From contig NZ_CP073721.1 of assembly GCF_025264685.1 (NCBI RefSeq), positions 4,145,001-4,209,000 on the forward strand: a DNA stretch of 64,000 nt. Direction: 5' to 3'. The notes below the pieces were generated by a model. The model was not told the origin of the DNA, ran no database searches, and worked only from the letters and a program-made list of their open reading frames with translations. Each line of letters begins with the position of its first letter. Within the stretch, counting starts at the first letter, position 1. A program made the translations under genes and the position numbers. Shown one piece after another: positions 34,189 to 42,883 of this stretch. Origin of the DNA: Dactylosporangium roseum (GTDB lineage Bacteria; Actinomycetota; Actinomycetes; Mycobacteriales; Micromonosporaceae).

Positions 34189-35097
34189 TCAGGGCACCCG
34201 CGCCGGGATCCGGCCGGAGCGGACGGGCTCGGTCAGGGGCCGGCCGACGCGGAACACCGCCAGCGGCCGGCCGCCGACCCGCTCGGCGAGCCGCGCGGCG
34301 GTCGGCGGGCAGTCGAGGAGCTGACTGAGCGGGTGGACCGCCAGGCCGTGCCGGGCCAGTGCGAGCCACGTCCGCAGCAGGCGCCGGCCGGCGGCGATCC
34401 GGTCGTCGCGGTCGGCGAGCAGGACCAGGACGCTGCCGTCGTAGCGCAGCAGGCTCCGGCCGCCGGCGGCCAGGAGCGTGGCGAGGCCCAGCCGGCGGGT
34501 CACCGGATACGCGCGGAGCGCGGACGCCAGCAACCGTGCCTCGAAGCGGGACAGGACGAGGGCGCGGTCGGTGAGGCCGTCCAGGTGGTAGCGCGGATGG
34601 CGCGGGTCGAGGCGCAGCCAGTCGCGGAGCTCGTGCGCGACGGCCGGGGTGCCGAACATCCACCGGTCGGCGACCGCGAGGTCGCGCACGAGCTCGCGGG
34701 CGGGGACGTGCGCGAGGCCGGGCCCGAGCTCGGTGAGCACCGCGGGGTCGAGGAGCCCGGGGGCGTACCGGCCGCGCGCGACCCGGCGGGCCTCGACGTC
34801 CGCGATCGTGAACGGGGTGGGGTACGTCGTCGTCGCCCGGACCAGGCGTGGACCCGGCACGGCGGTGACGGCCAGCCCCAGGCCGGCGGCGACGATCAGG
34901 CACGTCTCGACGAACGCGCCGATGCCGAGGTCGAGGTCGCGGCCGGTCGGATCCGAGTCCGGCAGCGAGCGGGCCGGATCCACCGTGACAACGACCTCGT
35001 CGGCGCGGTACTCGGGCTGCCACGGCTGCGTGTTGTGGGCGCTCGGCGCCCGCCGGCAGACGGCCTCGTGCGCCCGCAACCGCTCGACCCAGGTCAC
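34189..35097 (-). CDS. Nitroreductase-like (Acg family) protein
   Basis: A 302-residue protein with the diverged nitroreductase fold of mycobacterial Acg. CRRAPSAHNTQPWQPEYRAD matches the first FMN-contact block (SxHNxQPW). DPTGRDLDLGIGAFVETCLIVAAGLGL is the second block and matches DxxRR-like and GAAxxN-like parts in other members. The C-terminal half is shorter than Acg. Acg proteins bind flavin but lack reductase activity and may sequester it. GTG 35097 overlaps the upstream GNAT stop as GTGA. It is the fourth gene of the compact operon starting at 38169. Confidence 0.75.
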   Translation of the reverse strand: MTWVERLRAHEAVCRRAPSAHNTQPWQPEYRADEVVVTVDPARSLPDSDPTGRDLDLGIGAFVETCLIVAAGLGLAVTAVPGPRLVRATTTYPTPFTIADVEARRVARGRYAPGLLDPAVLTELGPGLAHVPARELVRDLAVADRWMFGTPAVAHELRDWLRLDPRHPRYHLDGLTDRALVLSRFEARLLASALRAYPVTRRLGLATLLAAGGRSLLRYDGSVLVLLADRDDRIAAGRRLLRTWLALARHGLAVHPLSQLLDCPPTAARLAERVGGRPLAVFRVGRPLTEPVRSGRIPARVP

Positions 35098-36161
35098 GCC
35101 GTGGCGCCCTTCTCGTAGAAGGTGTAGCCGTGCAGCGGCCGTCCGCCGGCCCGCCGGTACTGTGCGGCCGAGGCGGTGTTCTCCCGCTCGACGAAGGTGC
35201 TGCGCAGCGTCCGGTAACCGCCGGCGGCCAGGTTGCGGTGCAGCTCCCGGGACAGCAGCGTCAGGTATCCCTTGCCCTGTTCGCCGGGCACCGTGCCCTT
35301 GATGACGAGCACCGCGTCGCGCCGGTACCGGCCGCGGGTGGCGAGCAGGCGGAGCTGGTTGAGCACGCCGAGCCGGCCGCCGACCGCCATGAGGAACTCC
35401 GAGATGTCGGGCACCGTCACCACGAACGCGACCGGCCGGCCGGCCTTCTCCAGCCAGAGCAGCAGCGCCTCGTCCAGCAGGTACGCCAGACCGTCGGTCT
35501 GGTCGGCCAACTGCTCGGCGGAGATCTCGGTGTAGTAGCCGAGCTGCGCGAAGCTGGCGTTGAGCATCTCCCGCAGGATCGGCAACTGGCCGCGGAACCG
35601 CCGGCGCGAGCCGTGGCGGATGACGAGCCGTTCGGCTTCGACGCGGGCGTCGTCGAACCCGAAGGCGCCGTCGGAGAAATCCTCGACGAGCCAGGTGTCG
35701 GCCTCGAAGCGGCGCCGGAAGCCGTGCCGCTCGTACATCGCCGGGTAGTACGCGGGGTTCCAGGCCGAGTCGACGAAGCCGCGCTCGGTGAAGCCCGAGG
35801 TGATCACCCCGCCGGTCTGGTTGGGCAGCAGCGCGACCGGACCGAACAGCGGCCGGCCGCCGGCCCGGGCCTCGACCGTGTCCAGGACGGCCGCGAAGAC
35901 GGCGTCGTCGTCGACGAACTCGGTGTGGCCGAACAACTGCCGGGGCCCGACCTTGGCGTCGAACGCGTCGCTGCGGTGCGCGCTGGTCCGCCCGACCACC
36001 GCACCGCGCCGGTCACGGACCAGGAACAGCTCCGCGGCACGCCGGTGCGCCGCGATCACCGAGCTCAGCAGCGGCACGTACCGGTCGGTGGGGTGGAGCC
36101 GGAGCGGGAACTCGGCGAACGCCCGCAGGTCGGCCCGGGACTCCACAAGGGACACCTTCAT
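35094..36161 (-). CDS. Large GNAT-fold protein (YghO-like)
   Basis: A 355-residue protein. The N-terminus MKVSLVESRADLRAFAEFPLRLHP and the following FGHTEF and GGRPLFGPVALLPNQTGGV are shared by YghO-type proteins with two GNAT-like halves. In the C-terminal half, IKGTVPGEQGKGYLTLL has the acetyl-CoA loop pattern Q-G-K-G, and FVERENTASAAQYRRAG is the closing Asn/Tyr motif. The activity is undetermined. ATG 36161 overlaps the upstream stop as ATGA, and the 3' end overlaps the nitroreductase-like gene, so it is translationally coupled on both sides. Confidence 0.75.
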   Translation of the reverse strand: MKVSLVESRADLRAFAEFPLRLHPTDRYVPLLSSVIAAHRRAAELFLVRDRRGAVVGRTSAHRSDAFDAKVGPRQLFGHTEFVDDDAVFAAVLDTVEARAGGRPLFGPVALLPNQTGGVITSGFTERGFVDSAWNPAYYPAMYERHGFRRRFEADTWLVEDFSDGAFGFDDARVEAERLVIRHGSRRRFRGQLPILREMLNASFAQLGYYTEISAEQLADQTDGLAYLLDEALLLWLEKAGRPVAFVVTVPDISEFLMAVGGRLGVLNQLRLLATRGRYRRDAVLVIKGTVPGEQGKGYLTLLSRELHRNLAAGGYRTLRSTFVERENTASAAQYRRAGGRPLHGYTFYEKGATA

Positions 36162-36604
36162 GCGCGGTGTACCGGCGGGCCGGCGGTCTCGGTGGACAGC
36201 GGCGTGAAGGCCGGGATGTGCGCCATGCCGTCGCCCTCGGCCCGCCAGACACCGTTGCTGTAGCCCTCGGGCTCGGCGTTGTACAGGCGGATGTAGCCGC
36301 CCGTCGCGTTGCGCGTGCCGTGGTCGGTGACCCAGCACATGAGGTCGCGGTGGTGCCGGCTGCGGGCGAACTTCAGCAACGCGTCGCGGTCGCTGAAGAA
36401 CGCGATCGTGCCGAGTGTGAACGGGAACTGGTAGTACACGGTGTGCCAGCGGTACCCGTCCATCCGCCGCATCTGCCGGACCATCTTGAACCAGGTACGG
36501 GTGAGCGTGAGGATCGAGCGCGGCCCGCGGTACCGGGTGGCGCCGACGAACATGGCGGTCGCCCGGCCGACCGGCGGCGCGGCGGAGAAGTCGGAGGTCC
36601 TCAT
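36158..36604 (-). CDS. DUF4188-like dimeric alpha+beta barrel protein
   Basis: A 148-residue protein. Its core (RTWFKMVRQMRRMDGYRWHT, then TLGTIAFFSDRDALLKFARS and HHRDLMCWVTDHG) matches the monooxygenase-like DUF4188/YdhR group, in which W, H and FA-S/T-xHH residues line a hydrophobic pocket. It has no cofactor motif. ATG 36604 overlaps the ligase stop by 4 nt (ATGA), and its own stop overlaps the GNAT start. In an operon with an adenylating enzyme it might modify or bind the same small molecule; this is inference. Confidence 0.6.
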   Translation of the reverse strand: MRTSDFSAAPPVGRATAMFVGATRYRGPRSILTLTRTWFKMVRQMRRMDGYRWHTVYYQFPFTLGTIAFFSDRDALLKFARSRHHRDLMCWVTDHGTRNATGGYIRLYNAEPEGYSNGVWRAEGDGMAHIPAFTPLSTETAGPPVHRA

Positions 36605-38169
36605 GCCGTCGCACCTTTCACGAGGTACACATTCTTGATCTTCGCATCCGTGCCCGCGAACGGCCCGGTGCCGAAGTCGTGGACCCGCACCCGCAGGTCG
36701 GCCGCCGACGGATCCTCGGCCAGGGACTCGGCGAAGTCGCGGCTGACCTGGCTGAGGTGGCGCAGGACGCCGTCGCGGCAGGTGTCGGCGAGAGCCTGCC
36801 GTTCCCGCGGGTCGAGCGTCAGGTGCTCGCGCAGTTGCAGGTTGACGACCGGCCGGCGCTCCAGGTCGGCCTGCTCGGTCAGCTCCAGGCAGAAACTCTG
36901 CAGCAGGTGGGCGTGTGGGTTGCCGGTGTAGAGGCCGTACTCGACGTCCTGCGGATAGATGTTCGCGCCCATGTACGAGATCGTGCTGTCCTTGCGGCCG
37001 AACAGGAACAGCAGCGGCAGCCGCATCCGGTCGGTCCGCCAGGCGCGCTCGGCATCGGCCCGCGCGGCCGGGTCGCCGATCGCCGCGAGGGCCTCCGGGA
37101 ACGTGACCAGGCGCCCTTCGTCGCCGACGTTGTAGCGGACCTTCGGGGTGAGCACCGCCGTCGAGTTGATCGTGCAGAGCACCTCGTCGCCGGCGTTGGT
37201 CTCCAGGTACGTCTCCAGGGGGTTGTACTGGAAGACCATCGGCAGGCGGTGCTCGTCGGCGCCGAGCAGCGCGGCCCGCAGGGCGGCGTCGGTGCGCAGT
37301 CGGCGGCGGATCCACACGGTGAAGTCGGTCTCCCCGGCGACGCCGATCGTCAGGTCGCTGGCGCCGTAGCCGGAGCGCACCTTCAGGAAGCGCTCCTCCA
37401 GGTAATCGCGCAGCGCCTCGGTCATCCCCTCGCCGCCGACCAGCCCGCTGATGCGGTACCCGGCCCAGGGGAAGTCCTCGGCGTCGAGCTTGTCGCGCAG
37501 ATGCTTGAGGAACGGCGGGTAGGCCGTGACGATGTACTCGAAGCCCGGTCCGAAGTGCCGCAGGGTGTCCGCGATCTTCTGCAGATCCGGGCCGGTGTTC
37601 TTCACCATCGCGATCTTCGCCATGGCGATGCCGGTGTTGGTACCGGTGGCCCAGGCGCCCATCGAGTAGGCGTTGATGACGAACCGTCGCTTCGACGGGA
37701 ACACCATGGTCGCGTAGCCGGCCAGGTTCTTGTGGACCGAGTGCAGCTCGCGGCGGCTGCGGACCCAGTTGAACGGCTGCCCGGACGAACCCGAGGACTC
37801 GTCGACGACGCTGCCGGCGATCTTGATCTCGCCGTGCCGGCACCGCCGGTCCTCCGGGTACGCCTTGACGTATGACTGCTTGTCCGTGGGCGGGTACGAC
37901 GTGAGGTCGAACCAGCGGAACCGCCAGTTGTTGCGGCGCAGGAAGTCCCCGTACGCGGGCACGTCGATCGCCGCGAACTGGCAGGTCATCCACGCGTGCA
38001 GGCGGGCGAAGCGGCCCATGTACGGACGGTAGTTGCGCGCCATGAGCCGCCACACCGCCGGATGGATCCGGTACAGCGTGTAGAGCCAGGTCAGCGCGAA
38101 GCTGGTGAACCGCAGCGTCCACTGGCGAACGAAGGTCATCACCATGAACCGACTGTAGTGGATCTTCAA
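36601..38169 (-). CDS. PaaK/CapK-like adenylate-forming enzyme
   Basis: A 522-residue member of the phenylacetate-CoA ligase / CapK branch of adenylating enzymes. The phosphate loop is DESSGSSGQPF (123-133). ISGLVGGEGMTEALRDYLEE matches the motif preceding the adenine site, and RSGYGASDLTIGVAGE and PLLFLFGRKDSTISYMGANI match the A5 and A8-like parts. It would activate a carboxylic acid as acyl-AMP, perhaps for CoA. No carrier protein is nearby. The start is TTG 38169, supported by AGGGA eight bases upstream; ATG 38145 is an alternative. It heads a tightly overlapping operon preceded by a duplicated operator-like element. Confidence 0.8.
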   Translation of the reverse strand: MKIHYSRFMVMTFVRQWTLRFTSFALTWLYTLYRIHPAVWRLMARNYRPYMGRFARLHAWMTCQFAAIDVPAYGDFLRRNNWRFRWFDLTSYPPTDKQSYVKAYPEDRRCRHGEIKIAGSVVDESSGSSGQPFNWVRSRRELHSVHKNLAGYATMVFPSKRRFVINAYSMGAWATGTNTGIAMAKIAMVKNTGPDLQKIADTLRHFGPGFEYIVTAYPPFLKHLRDKLDAEDFPWAGYRISGLVGGEGMTEALRDYLEERFLKVRSGYGASDLTIGVAGETDFTVWIRRRLRTDAALRAALLGADEHRLPMVFQYNPLETYLETNAGDEVLCTINSTAVLTPKVRYNVGDEGRLVTFPEALAAIGDPAARADAERAWRTDRMRLPLLFLFGRKDSTISYMGANIYPQDVEYGLYTGNPHAHLLQSFCLELTEQADLERRPVVNLQLREHLTLDPRERQALADTCRDGVLRHLSQVSRDFAESLAEDPSAADLRVRVHDFGTGPFAGTDAKIKNVYLVKGATA

Positions 38170-38180
38170 TGTTGTTTCCC

Positions 38181-38228
38181 TGAGTGTCAGTACTCAACCG
38201 GCACTGAGTGCGGATGCTCAACCGGCGT
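38181..38228. promoter_or_regulatory. Duplicated 24-bp operator-like element before the ligase operon
   Basis: Two tandem 24-bp units each start with a 16-bp dyad, TGAGT-N6-ACTCA (38181-38196) and TGAGTGCGGATGCTCA (38205-38220), and each dyad is followed by ACCGGC. Seventeen of 24 positions agree. The element fills the space between the TTG start at 38169 and the lipoprotein stop at 38228. On the minus strand TTGAGT (38197-38192) could serve as a -35. It looks like two binding sites for one dimeric regulator. The regulator is unknown. Confidence 0.6.
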
Positions 38229-39301
38229 CACTGCCAGAAGACGACCTGTTGCTCGCCCTTGTAGCGGTTGACCGTCGGCACCGGCAGGGTGACCAGCGCC
38301 GGCGGCGTTCCGGCGGCGCGGGAGATCAGGTGCCAGCCGTCGTCCAGGTGCACCAGGAAGCGGCTGCCGTCCGGATCGACCAGAAACTCGGTGACCTGCC
38401 GGTCCGACGCCGGGAGCGCGGACCTGACCGTCACGGTCTTCGCGGCGAGGTCGACGGTGGCGATCGCGATCCGGCCGTAAGGTTCCGTACGGGTGTGGCC
38501 CGAGGACGGCGGGATCGACCCGCAGGCCAGGGTCGTCCGGTCGAGCCGGTCGACGCACTGGTACTCGAACTGCTTCGGCTCGACCGACTTCAGCCGGAGG
38601 TCTTCCAGGCCGGTGTCCCGTTCCACCACGGTCGCGGTGAACGTGCCGTCGGCCGAGGACAGCGGCGTCTCCTGCCTCGGCGCGGACTTCGGCAGCACCT
38701 CCTCCCGCAGGGTCTGCGGCGCCGCGAGCTCCGTGGACACCCGCCGCTGGGAGGCGCCGTACTCGTAGGCGATGTCCCACCACACCCGGCCGTCGCGGAA
38801 CCGGGGGTCCCGAAAGCACTGCTCGCCGGGCCGGGGATGGCGGGCCACGGCGCTGAACCCGGTCCCGGTCCACCGCAGCACGTGGACGTCACCGCAGCCG
38901 CTCGACGCCGCCCACCGCCCGTCCGGCGACGGCAGCAGACGCCGCAGCTCCGGCGTCGCGGCGGGCAGCCCGGCGACCGGGGAGTGGTGCAGCCGGGCGC
39001 CGGTGGCCGGGTTGTACACGTGGACCGTCCGGGTGGCGGCGTCGTACCAGAGGAGTCCCCGCGGCAGGTCGCCCGGCTGCCGCTCGGCGGGCGTCGGCGC
39101 CGCGGCCGGCGGTGCCGGGGCGGCGGTGGACGGCGGCGGCGCGGACGGCGACCCGGACCCCTGCGGGGCGGCCGGCGGCGGGGTGGAGCAGCCGGCCGCG
39201 GCAAGCGCCACCGCCACGAGGAAGCCCGCGGTCGGCGTGGTGCGGGCGTGCCCGCGATGTGTGGCGCTGTTGCTGTGCCGATCCGGTACGAACTTGCGCA
39301 T
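38228..39301 (-). CDS. Lipoprotein with a probable beta-propeller
   Basis: A 357-residue exported lipoprotein. The signal ends at LAAAGC. A Pro/Ala/Ser-rich linker of about 40 residues (PPPAAPQGSGSPSAPPP...) follows. The rest is beta-rich with repeated turn-strand units (RTVHVYNPATGARLHH, LLPSPDGRWAASSGCGDVHV, EFLVDPDGSRFLVHLDDGWH), as in WD40/PD40-like propellers. Four Cys may form disulfides. No enzymatic motif is visible. ATG 39301 (MRKFVPDRH) begins the signal. It lies upstream of the ligase operon on the same strand, separated from it by the duplicated element. Confidence 0.65.
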   Translation of the reverse strand: MRKFVPDRHSNSATHRGHARTTPTAGFLVAVALAAAGCSTPPPAAPQGSGSPSAPPPSTAAPAPPAAAPTPAERQPGDLPRGLLWYDAATRTVHVYNPATGARLHHSPVAGLPAATPELRRLLPSPDGRWAASSGCGDVHVLRWTGTGFSAVARHPRPGEQCFRDPRFRDGRVWWDIAYEYGASQRRVSTELAAPQTLREEVLPKSAPRQETPLSSADGTFTATVVERDTGLEDLRLKSVEPKQFEYQCVDRLDRTTLACGSIPPSSGHTRTEPYGRIAIATVDLAAKTVTVRSALPASDRQVTEFLVDPDGSRFLVHLDDGWHLISRAAGTPPALVTLPVPTVNRYKGEQQVVFWQ

Positions 39302-39681
39302 GGATGTCAGGCGTCCTTCGTCGAGGTGATGCCGCGGCCCGTTCGATCTTGTGCCGACGACACCAGTAGGGTGACCCGCGCGACCGGGCAACGCAGTCCC
39401 GGATATCTGGGCGCACCGTCGGAAACCGGACCGTCCCGGACCCGCCGGTCGCCGATGATGATCGTCGGACCCGGGGCGGGGCGGAGGTTGACCGTCCACA
39501 AGCGACCGTGGCGATCGGCCGTTCCGCGACCGCACCGCCGGGGGAACGCCGCTGGCACGAACCGGTCGCGGCACGGCTCCCCGGACGGGACGGGCATGAG
39601 CCGGCGCGCCCCGGGTAGCTGGTCGGCCGGTGGATCCGTATCGCGCACCGCTGACCGGCGACCCTTCGCGGGAGGACTCGG
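39302..39681. other. Intergenic region between divergent genes
   Basis: No gene is supported in these 380 bp. Frames on both strands are Arg/Pro-rich and lack recognisable domains. The region must hold the promoters of the lipoprotein (leftward) and of the TDT-like transporter (rightward). I see no clear operator. Confidence 0.4.
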
Positions 39682-40650
39682 ATGAGTATGCGGACGGCCC
39701 GGCCGACCACCGGGATCACCCCGAACCTGTTCGGGATCTCGTACGGTCTGGCCGGCCTCGCCAACTGCTGGGGCTACGCCGCACTGCTGGGGCTGGCACC
39801 CAGGCTCGTGGCCGATGTGCTGTTCGTCACCTGCGGCGTGGTCTGGCTCGTGCTCATGGCCGGCTATCTGCCGGACGTGCCGCGCCGTCCGGGAGGCTGG
39901 CGCGCCGAGCTGGCCGACCCGGTGATGGCGCCGTTCGTGTCGCTGATCCCGATCGTCGGCATGCTGCTGTCGATCGGCCTCATGCCGCACACGGTCACCG
40001 CGGGACGGTGGCTGTTCGGGGTGTGCGCCGCCGTCACGATCGCGGTGGCCGGCTGGCTGTCCGGTCAGTGGATCGTGGGAAAACTCGACCTGGACAGGCT
40101 GCATCCTGGATACGTGCTGCCCGCTGTCGCGGGCGGGCTGATCGCCGCCATCGGCGCCGCCCTCGCCGGCTGGCCGGGTGCGGCGCGCACGTTCTTCGGG
40201 TTGGGTCTGGTGTCGTGGCTGCTCATCGGGTCGGTCATCCTGGCCCGGCTGTACTTCCGGCCGCCGCTGCCGCCGGCACTGCAACCGACGCTGGCGATCG
40301 ACGTGGCGCCGCCCGCGCTGGCCGGGCTGGCCTACCTGTCCGTCACGCGGGGCCGGGTCGACGCCGTGGCCTTCCTCCTTGCCGGATACACGCTGCTCGC
40401 GGCCCTCGTCCAGGTGCGCCTCGCCGGCCTGTACCGGCATCTGCACTTCGCCGCCGGGTTCTGGGCGTTCGCGTTTCCCTACGCCGCCGTCGCGACCTTC
40501 GCGCTGCACTGGATCGACTATGCGCGCCCGCCGGGGTACCGGGTGTGGGCCTGGATCGTGCTGCTCGCCATCAGCGCGTTCATCGCCGCGCTCGCGGCCG
40601 GGACCGTGACGGCGCTCGCCCGGCGCCGGTTCCTGCCGAGGCTTTCCTGA
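39682..40650 (+). CDS. TDT/TehA-SLAC1 family membrane transporter
   Basis: A 322-residue protein with about ten hydrophobic helices and the TDT start TPNLFGISYGLAGLANCWGY. AGFWAFAFPYAAVATFALHW near residue 256 is the conserved late block (GxWxFtFp). Members transport dicarboxylates or anions such as tellurite-related and sulfite ions; the substrate here is open. ATG 39682 is preceded by GGGAGGA. No partner gene is next to it. Confidence 0.82.
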   Translation: MSMRTARPTTGITPNLFGISYGLAGLANCWGYAALLGLAPRLVADVLFVTCGVVWLVLMAGYLPDVPRRPGGWRAELADPVMAPFVSLIPIVGMLLSIGLMPHTVTAGRWLFGVCAAVTIAVAGWLSGQWIVGKLDLDRLHPGYVLPAVAGGLIAAIGAALAGWPGAARTFFGLGLVSWLLIGSVILARLYFRPPLPPALQPTLAIDVAPPALAGLAYLSVTRGRVDAVAFLLAGYTLLAALVQVRLAGLYRHLHFAAGFWAFAFPYAAVATFALHWIDYARPPGYRVWAWIVLLAISAFIAALAAGTVTALARRRFLPRLS

Positions 40651-40796
40651 TCCCGCCGCGCCGCTGCCCGCCCGGCCGGTGACCCGGGTCCCATGGTCGG
40701 GGCGTGGTCCGGGCACGCGGCGGTAGGGTGAGGCGTGGCCACGACCGTTCCGCCCCGCTCGGACCTCACCCGCGGCGCGGCAGCCGGCGGGCAGTG

Positions 40797-41606
40797 ATGG
40801 CCGACCCCGGGCACGCCGACAGTCTCGTCGTGTGGTTGCAGTGGGCCGCGATCCTCGGCGCGGGGTTCTGGGCGGGCATGATCAACGTCGTCGTCGGCTC
40901 CGGCACCCTGGTGTCGTTTCCCGTGCTGCTGCTGTGCGGATACCCGCCGCTGGTGGCGAACATATCGAACAACATCGGCCTGGTCGGCGGCAACCTCTCC
41001 GGCACCTTCGGCTACCGCCGGGAACTGCGCGAGCAGCGCGGCGCCGCTCGCGTGCTCCTGCCCGCGTCAACCGCGGGCGGCGTCGTCGGCGCGGTCCTGC
41101 TGCTCGTCCTGCCCGCCGAGGCGTTCAAGACGATCGTTCCGGCACTGATCGCCGTGGGTGTGCTGATGGTGGTGGCGGGCCCGGTCGTGCAGCGCCGCGC
41201 GGCACGCCGGCAACGCGCCGAGGACGGAACGGGTGAGCCCCCCGCGACCCGCTTGGCCGCCGCCGTCGGGATCTTCGTGCTCGGCGTCTACGGCGGCTAC
41301 TTCGGCGCGGCGCAAGGGATCCTCATCGTGGGCCTGATGAGCATGCTGACCAGCGAGTCGATGCAGTCGCTCACGGCCATCAAGAACCTGCTGGTGGCGT
41401 CGGTCAACACGATCGCGGCGATCACTTTCATGCTCGTCGCCCGGGGATCGATCGACTGGCCGGCCGTCCTCCTGATCGCGCTCGGCGCCACCCTCGGCGG
41501 CGTGGTCGGTGCGCGCTTCGGCAGGCGCCTCTCACCGGCCCTCATCCGCACCCTGATCGTCGCCATCGGCACCGCGGCGATCGTCAACCTGGTGTTCCTC
41601 CGGTGA
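40797..41606 (+). CDS. TauE/SafE (TSUP) family sulfite/organosulfonate exporter
   Basis: A 269-residue, eight-helix membrane protein. The two repeat motifs are AGMINVVVGSGTLVSFPVLL in the first half and GGYFGAAQGILIVGLMSM in the second, both typical of TSUP. IKNLLVASVNTIAAITFM is the conserved late helix. Substrates of the family are sulfite, sulfonates or sulfoacetate. ATG 40797 is preferred; an in-frame GTG precedes it by one codon. It converges with the GntR gene. Confidence 0.87.
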   Translation: MADPGHADSLVVWLQWAAILGAGFWAGMINVVVGSGTLVSFPVLLLCGYPPLVANISNNIGLVGGNLSGTFGYRRELREQRGAARVLLPASTAGGVVGAVLLLVLPAEAFKTIVPALIAVGVLMVVAGPVVQRRAARRQRAEDGTGEPPATRLAAAVGIFVLGVYGGYFGAAQGILIVGLMSMLTSESMQSLTAIKNLLVASVNTIAAITFMLVARGSIDWPAVLLIALGATLGGVVGARFGRRLSPALIRTLIVAIGTAAIVNLVFLR

Positions 41607-41751
41607 CGTCCGGCGAACTCGGCCGCCCTCGTCGCGGCGTCTGAACGCGTGGGAGGGCCCGCCGGCGGCGTGGGCCCGGACGGCGGCGGCGGTGCCGTGC
41701 CGGCCGCCGCGGAACCGGCCGCGCGGCTGCGCCGGCCGGCGTCGTGGCAGC

Positions 41752-42111
41752 TCAGGCCGTGGCCGCCAGCGCGGCGCGCACGATGCGGACCGCCTCCTCG
41801 GCGTCGATGCCCAGGCCCGTGATCACCGCCGCGTAGTCGGCGGCCGCGCGGCGGGCGCGCTCCCGCGCCTCCTCACCGCCGGCCGCCACGAACGAGCCCG
41901 CCCGGCCGCGGGTCTCGATCAGCCCGGCCTCCTCCAGCTCGCGGTAGGCCCGGGCGACGGTGTTGGCGGCGAGCCCGAGCTCGGCGGCGAGGTTGCGCAC
42001 GGTCGGCAGCCGTGTGCCGACGGCGAGGCTGTGGTCCCGGATCTGCCGGGCGAGCTGGGTGCGCAGTTGCTCGTACGGCGGCACGCCCGAGGCCGCGTCG
42101 ATGACGATCAT
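41752..42111 (-). CDS. YtrA-type GntR transcriptional regulator
   Basis: A 119-residue protein. Residues 1-75 are the GntR winged helix (PPYEQLRTQLARQIRDHSLA, LPTVRNLAAELGLAANTVAR, AYRELEEAGLIETRG). The short C-terminal tail with two helices is that of the YtrA subfamily, which usually represses adjacent ABC transporter operons. None is adjacent here, so its targets are probably elsewhere. ATG 42111 begins MIVIDAASGVP. Confidence 0.87.
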   Translation of the reverse strand: MIVIDAASGVPPYEQLRTQLARQIRDHSLAVGTRLPTVRNLAAELGLAANTVARAYRELEEAGLIETRGRAGSFVAAGGEEARERARRAAADYAAVITGLGIDAEEAVRIVRAALAATA

Positions 42112-42310
42112 CCAGCCACCATCGCGGGTTCCTCCCCAGGTGGCAAGCGGCCCGCCGGGCGATCCGGGCGAACGTCGCCGAGCTGATCGCCGGGCCGGCC
42201 CGGCAGGGCTGAGGCCACGAGCCGGCCGCCGCCGCGGCCGCGGTGCCGCCCGGTCCACCCCGGCGGCTTGCGGCGCTGCCCCGCTTGTGATCGGATGACG
42301 GCAGCATCGC

Positions 42311-42865
42311 GTGCCGGTGGCGGACCGCGCCAGGCATGGAGGTGCGGGACCGAACGGACCGCCGTCCTTGGCCTCCCACGACCGCGACCGCGCAGTCGCG
42401 CTCAGCCGGCAACTCACGCAGGCACACCGGGCACTGCGCCGGCAGATCACCCAGCTCAGGACGAACCTTGGGCGCGACCGACCTGACGATGCCGTGCTCG
42501 TCACGCACTGCCTGGCGTTCTGCGCCGCGCTGACGTCGCATCACGAGGGCGAGGACGCGGGGATGTTCGCCGAGTTGCTGCGGCAACGCCCCGACCTCGC
42601 CAAGACCGTGTCCAACCTGGTCGAGGACCACGGGATGATCGCGGCGATCCTGTCGCGGGTGGCCGAGCTCGCCGACACCGCCGCCGGCTCGGGTGGCGCC
42701 GTGCCGGCGGCGATCGGGCGCGAGCTCGACGGACTGTCGGCGATCATGGAGTCGCACTTCAACTACGAGGAACGGGCGATCAGCGCGGCGCTGGACGACG
42801 GGGTGCCGGACACCGGCTGGTCCGGCATGGTGTTCGGCGTCCGCGACGACGCGTCGGCCGGCTGA
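42311..42865 (+). CDS. Hemerythrin-like (HHE) domain protein
   Basis: A 184-residue four-helix protein. Iron-ligand positions of hemerythrin-like domains are visible as QAHRALRR (helix 1), TSHHEGEDAGMF (HHxxE), EDHGMIAAIL (H) and ESHFNYEERAI (HxxxEE). It may bind a di-iron centre and sense or store oxygen or NO, as proposed for related proteins. The first 25 residues are Arg/Pro-rich and the true start may be later than GTG 42311. It converges with the HIT-like gene, with 18 bp between stops. Confidence 0.82.
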   Translation: MPVADRARHGGAGPNGPPSLASHDRDRAVALSRQLTQAHRALRRQITQLRTNLGRDRPDDAVLVTHCLAFCAALTSHHEGEDAGMFAELLRQRPDLAKTVSNLVEDHGMIAAILSRVAELADTAAGSGGAVPAAIGRELDGLSAIMESHFNYEERAISAALDDGVPDTGWSGMVFGVRDDASAG

Positions 42866-42883
42866 CCCGGTGGGCCCGGCCGG

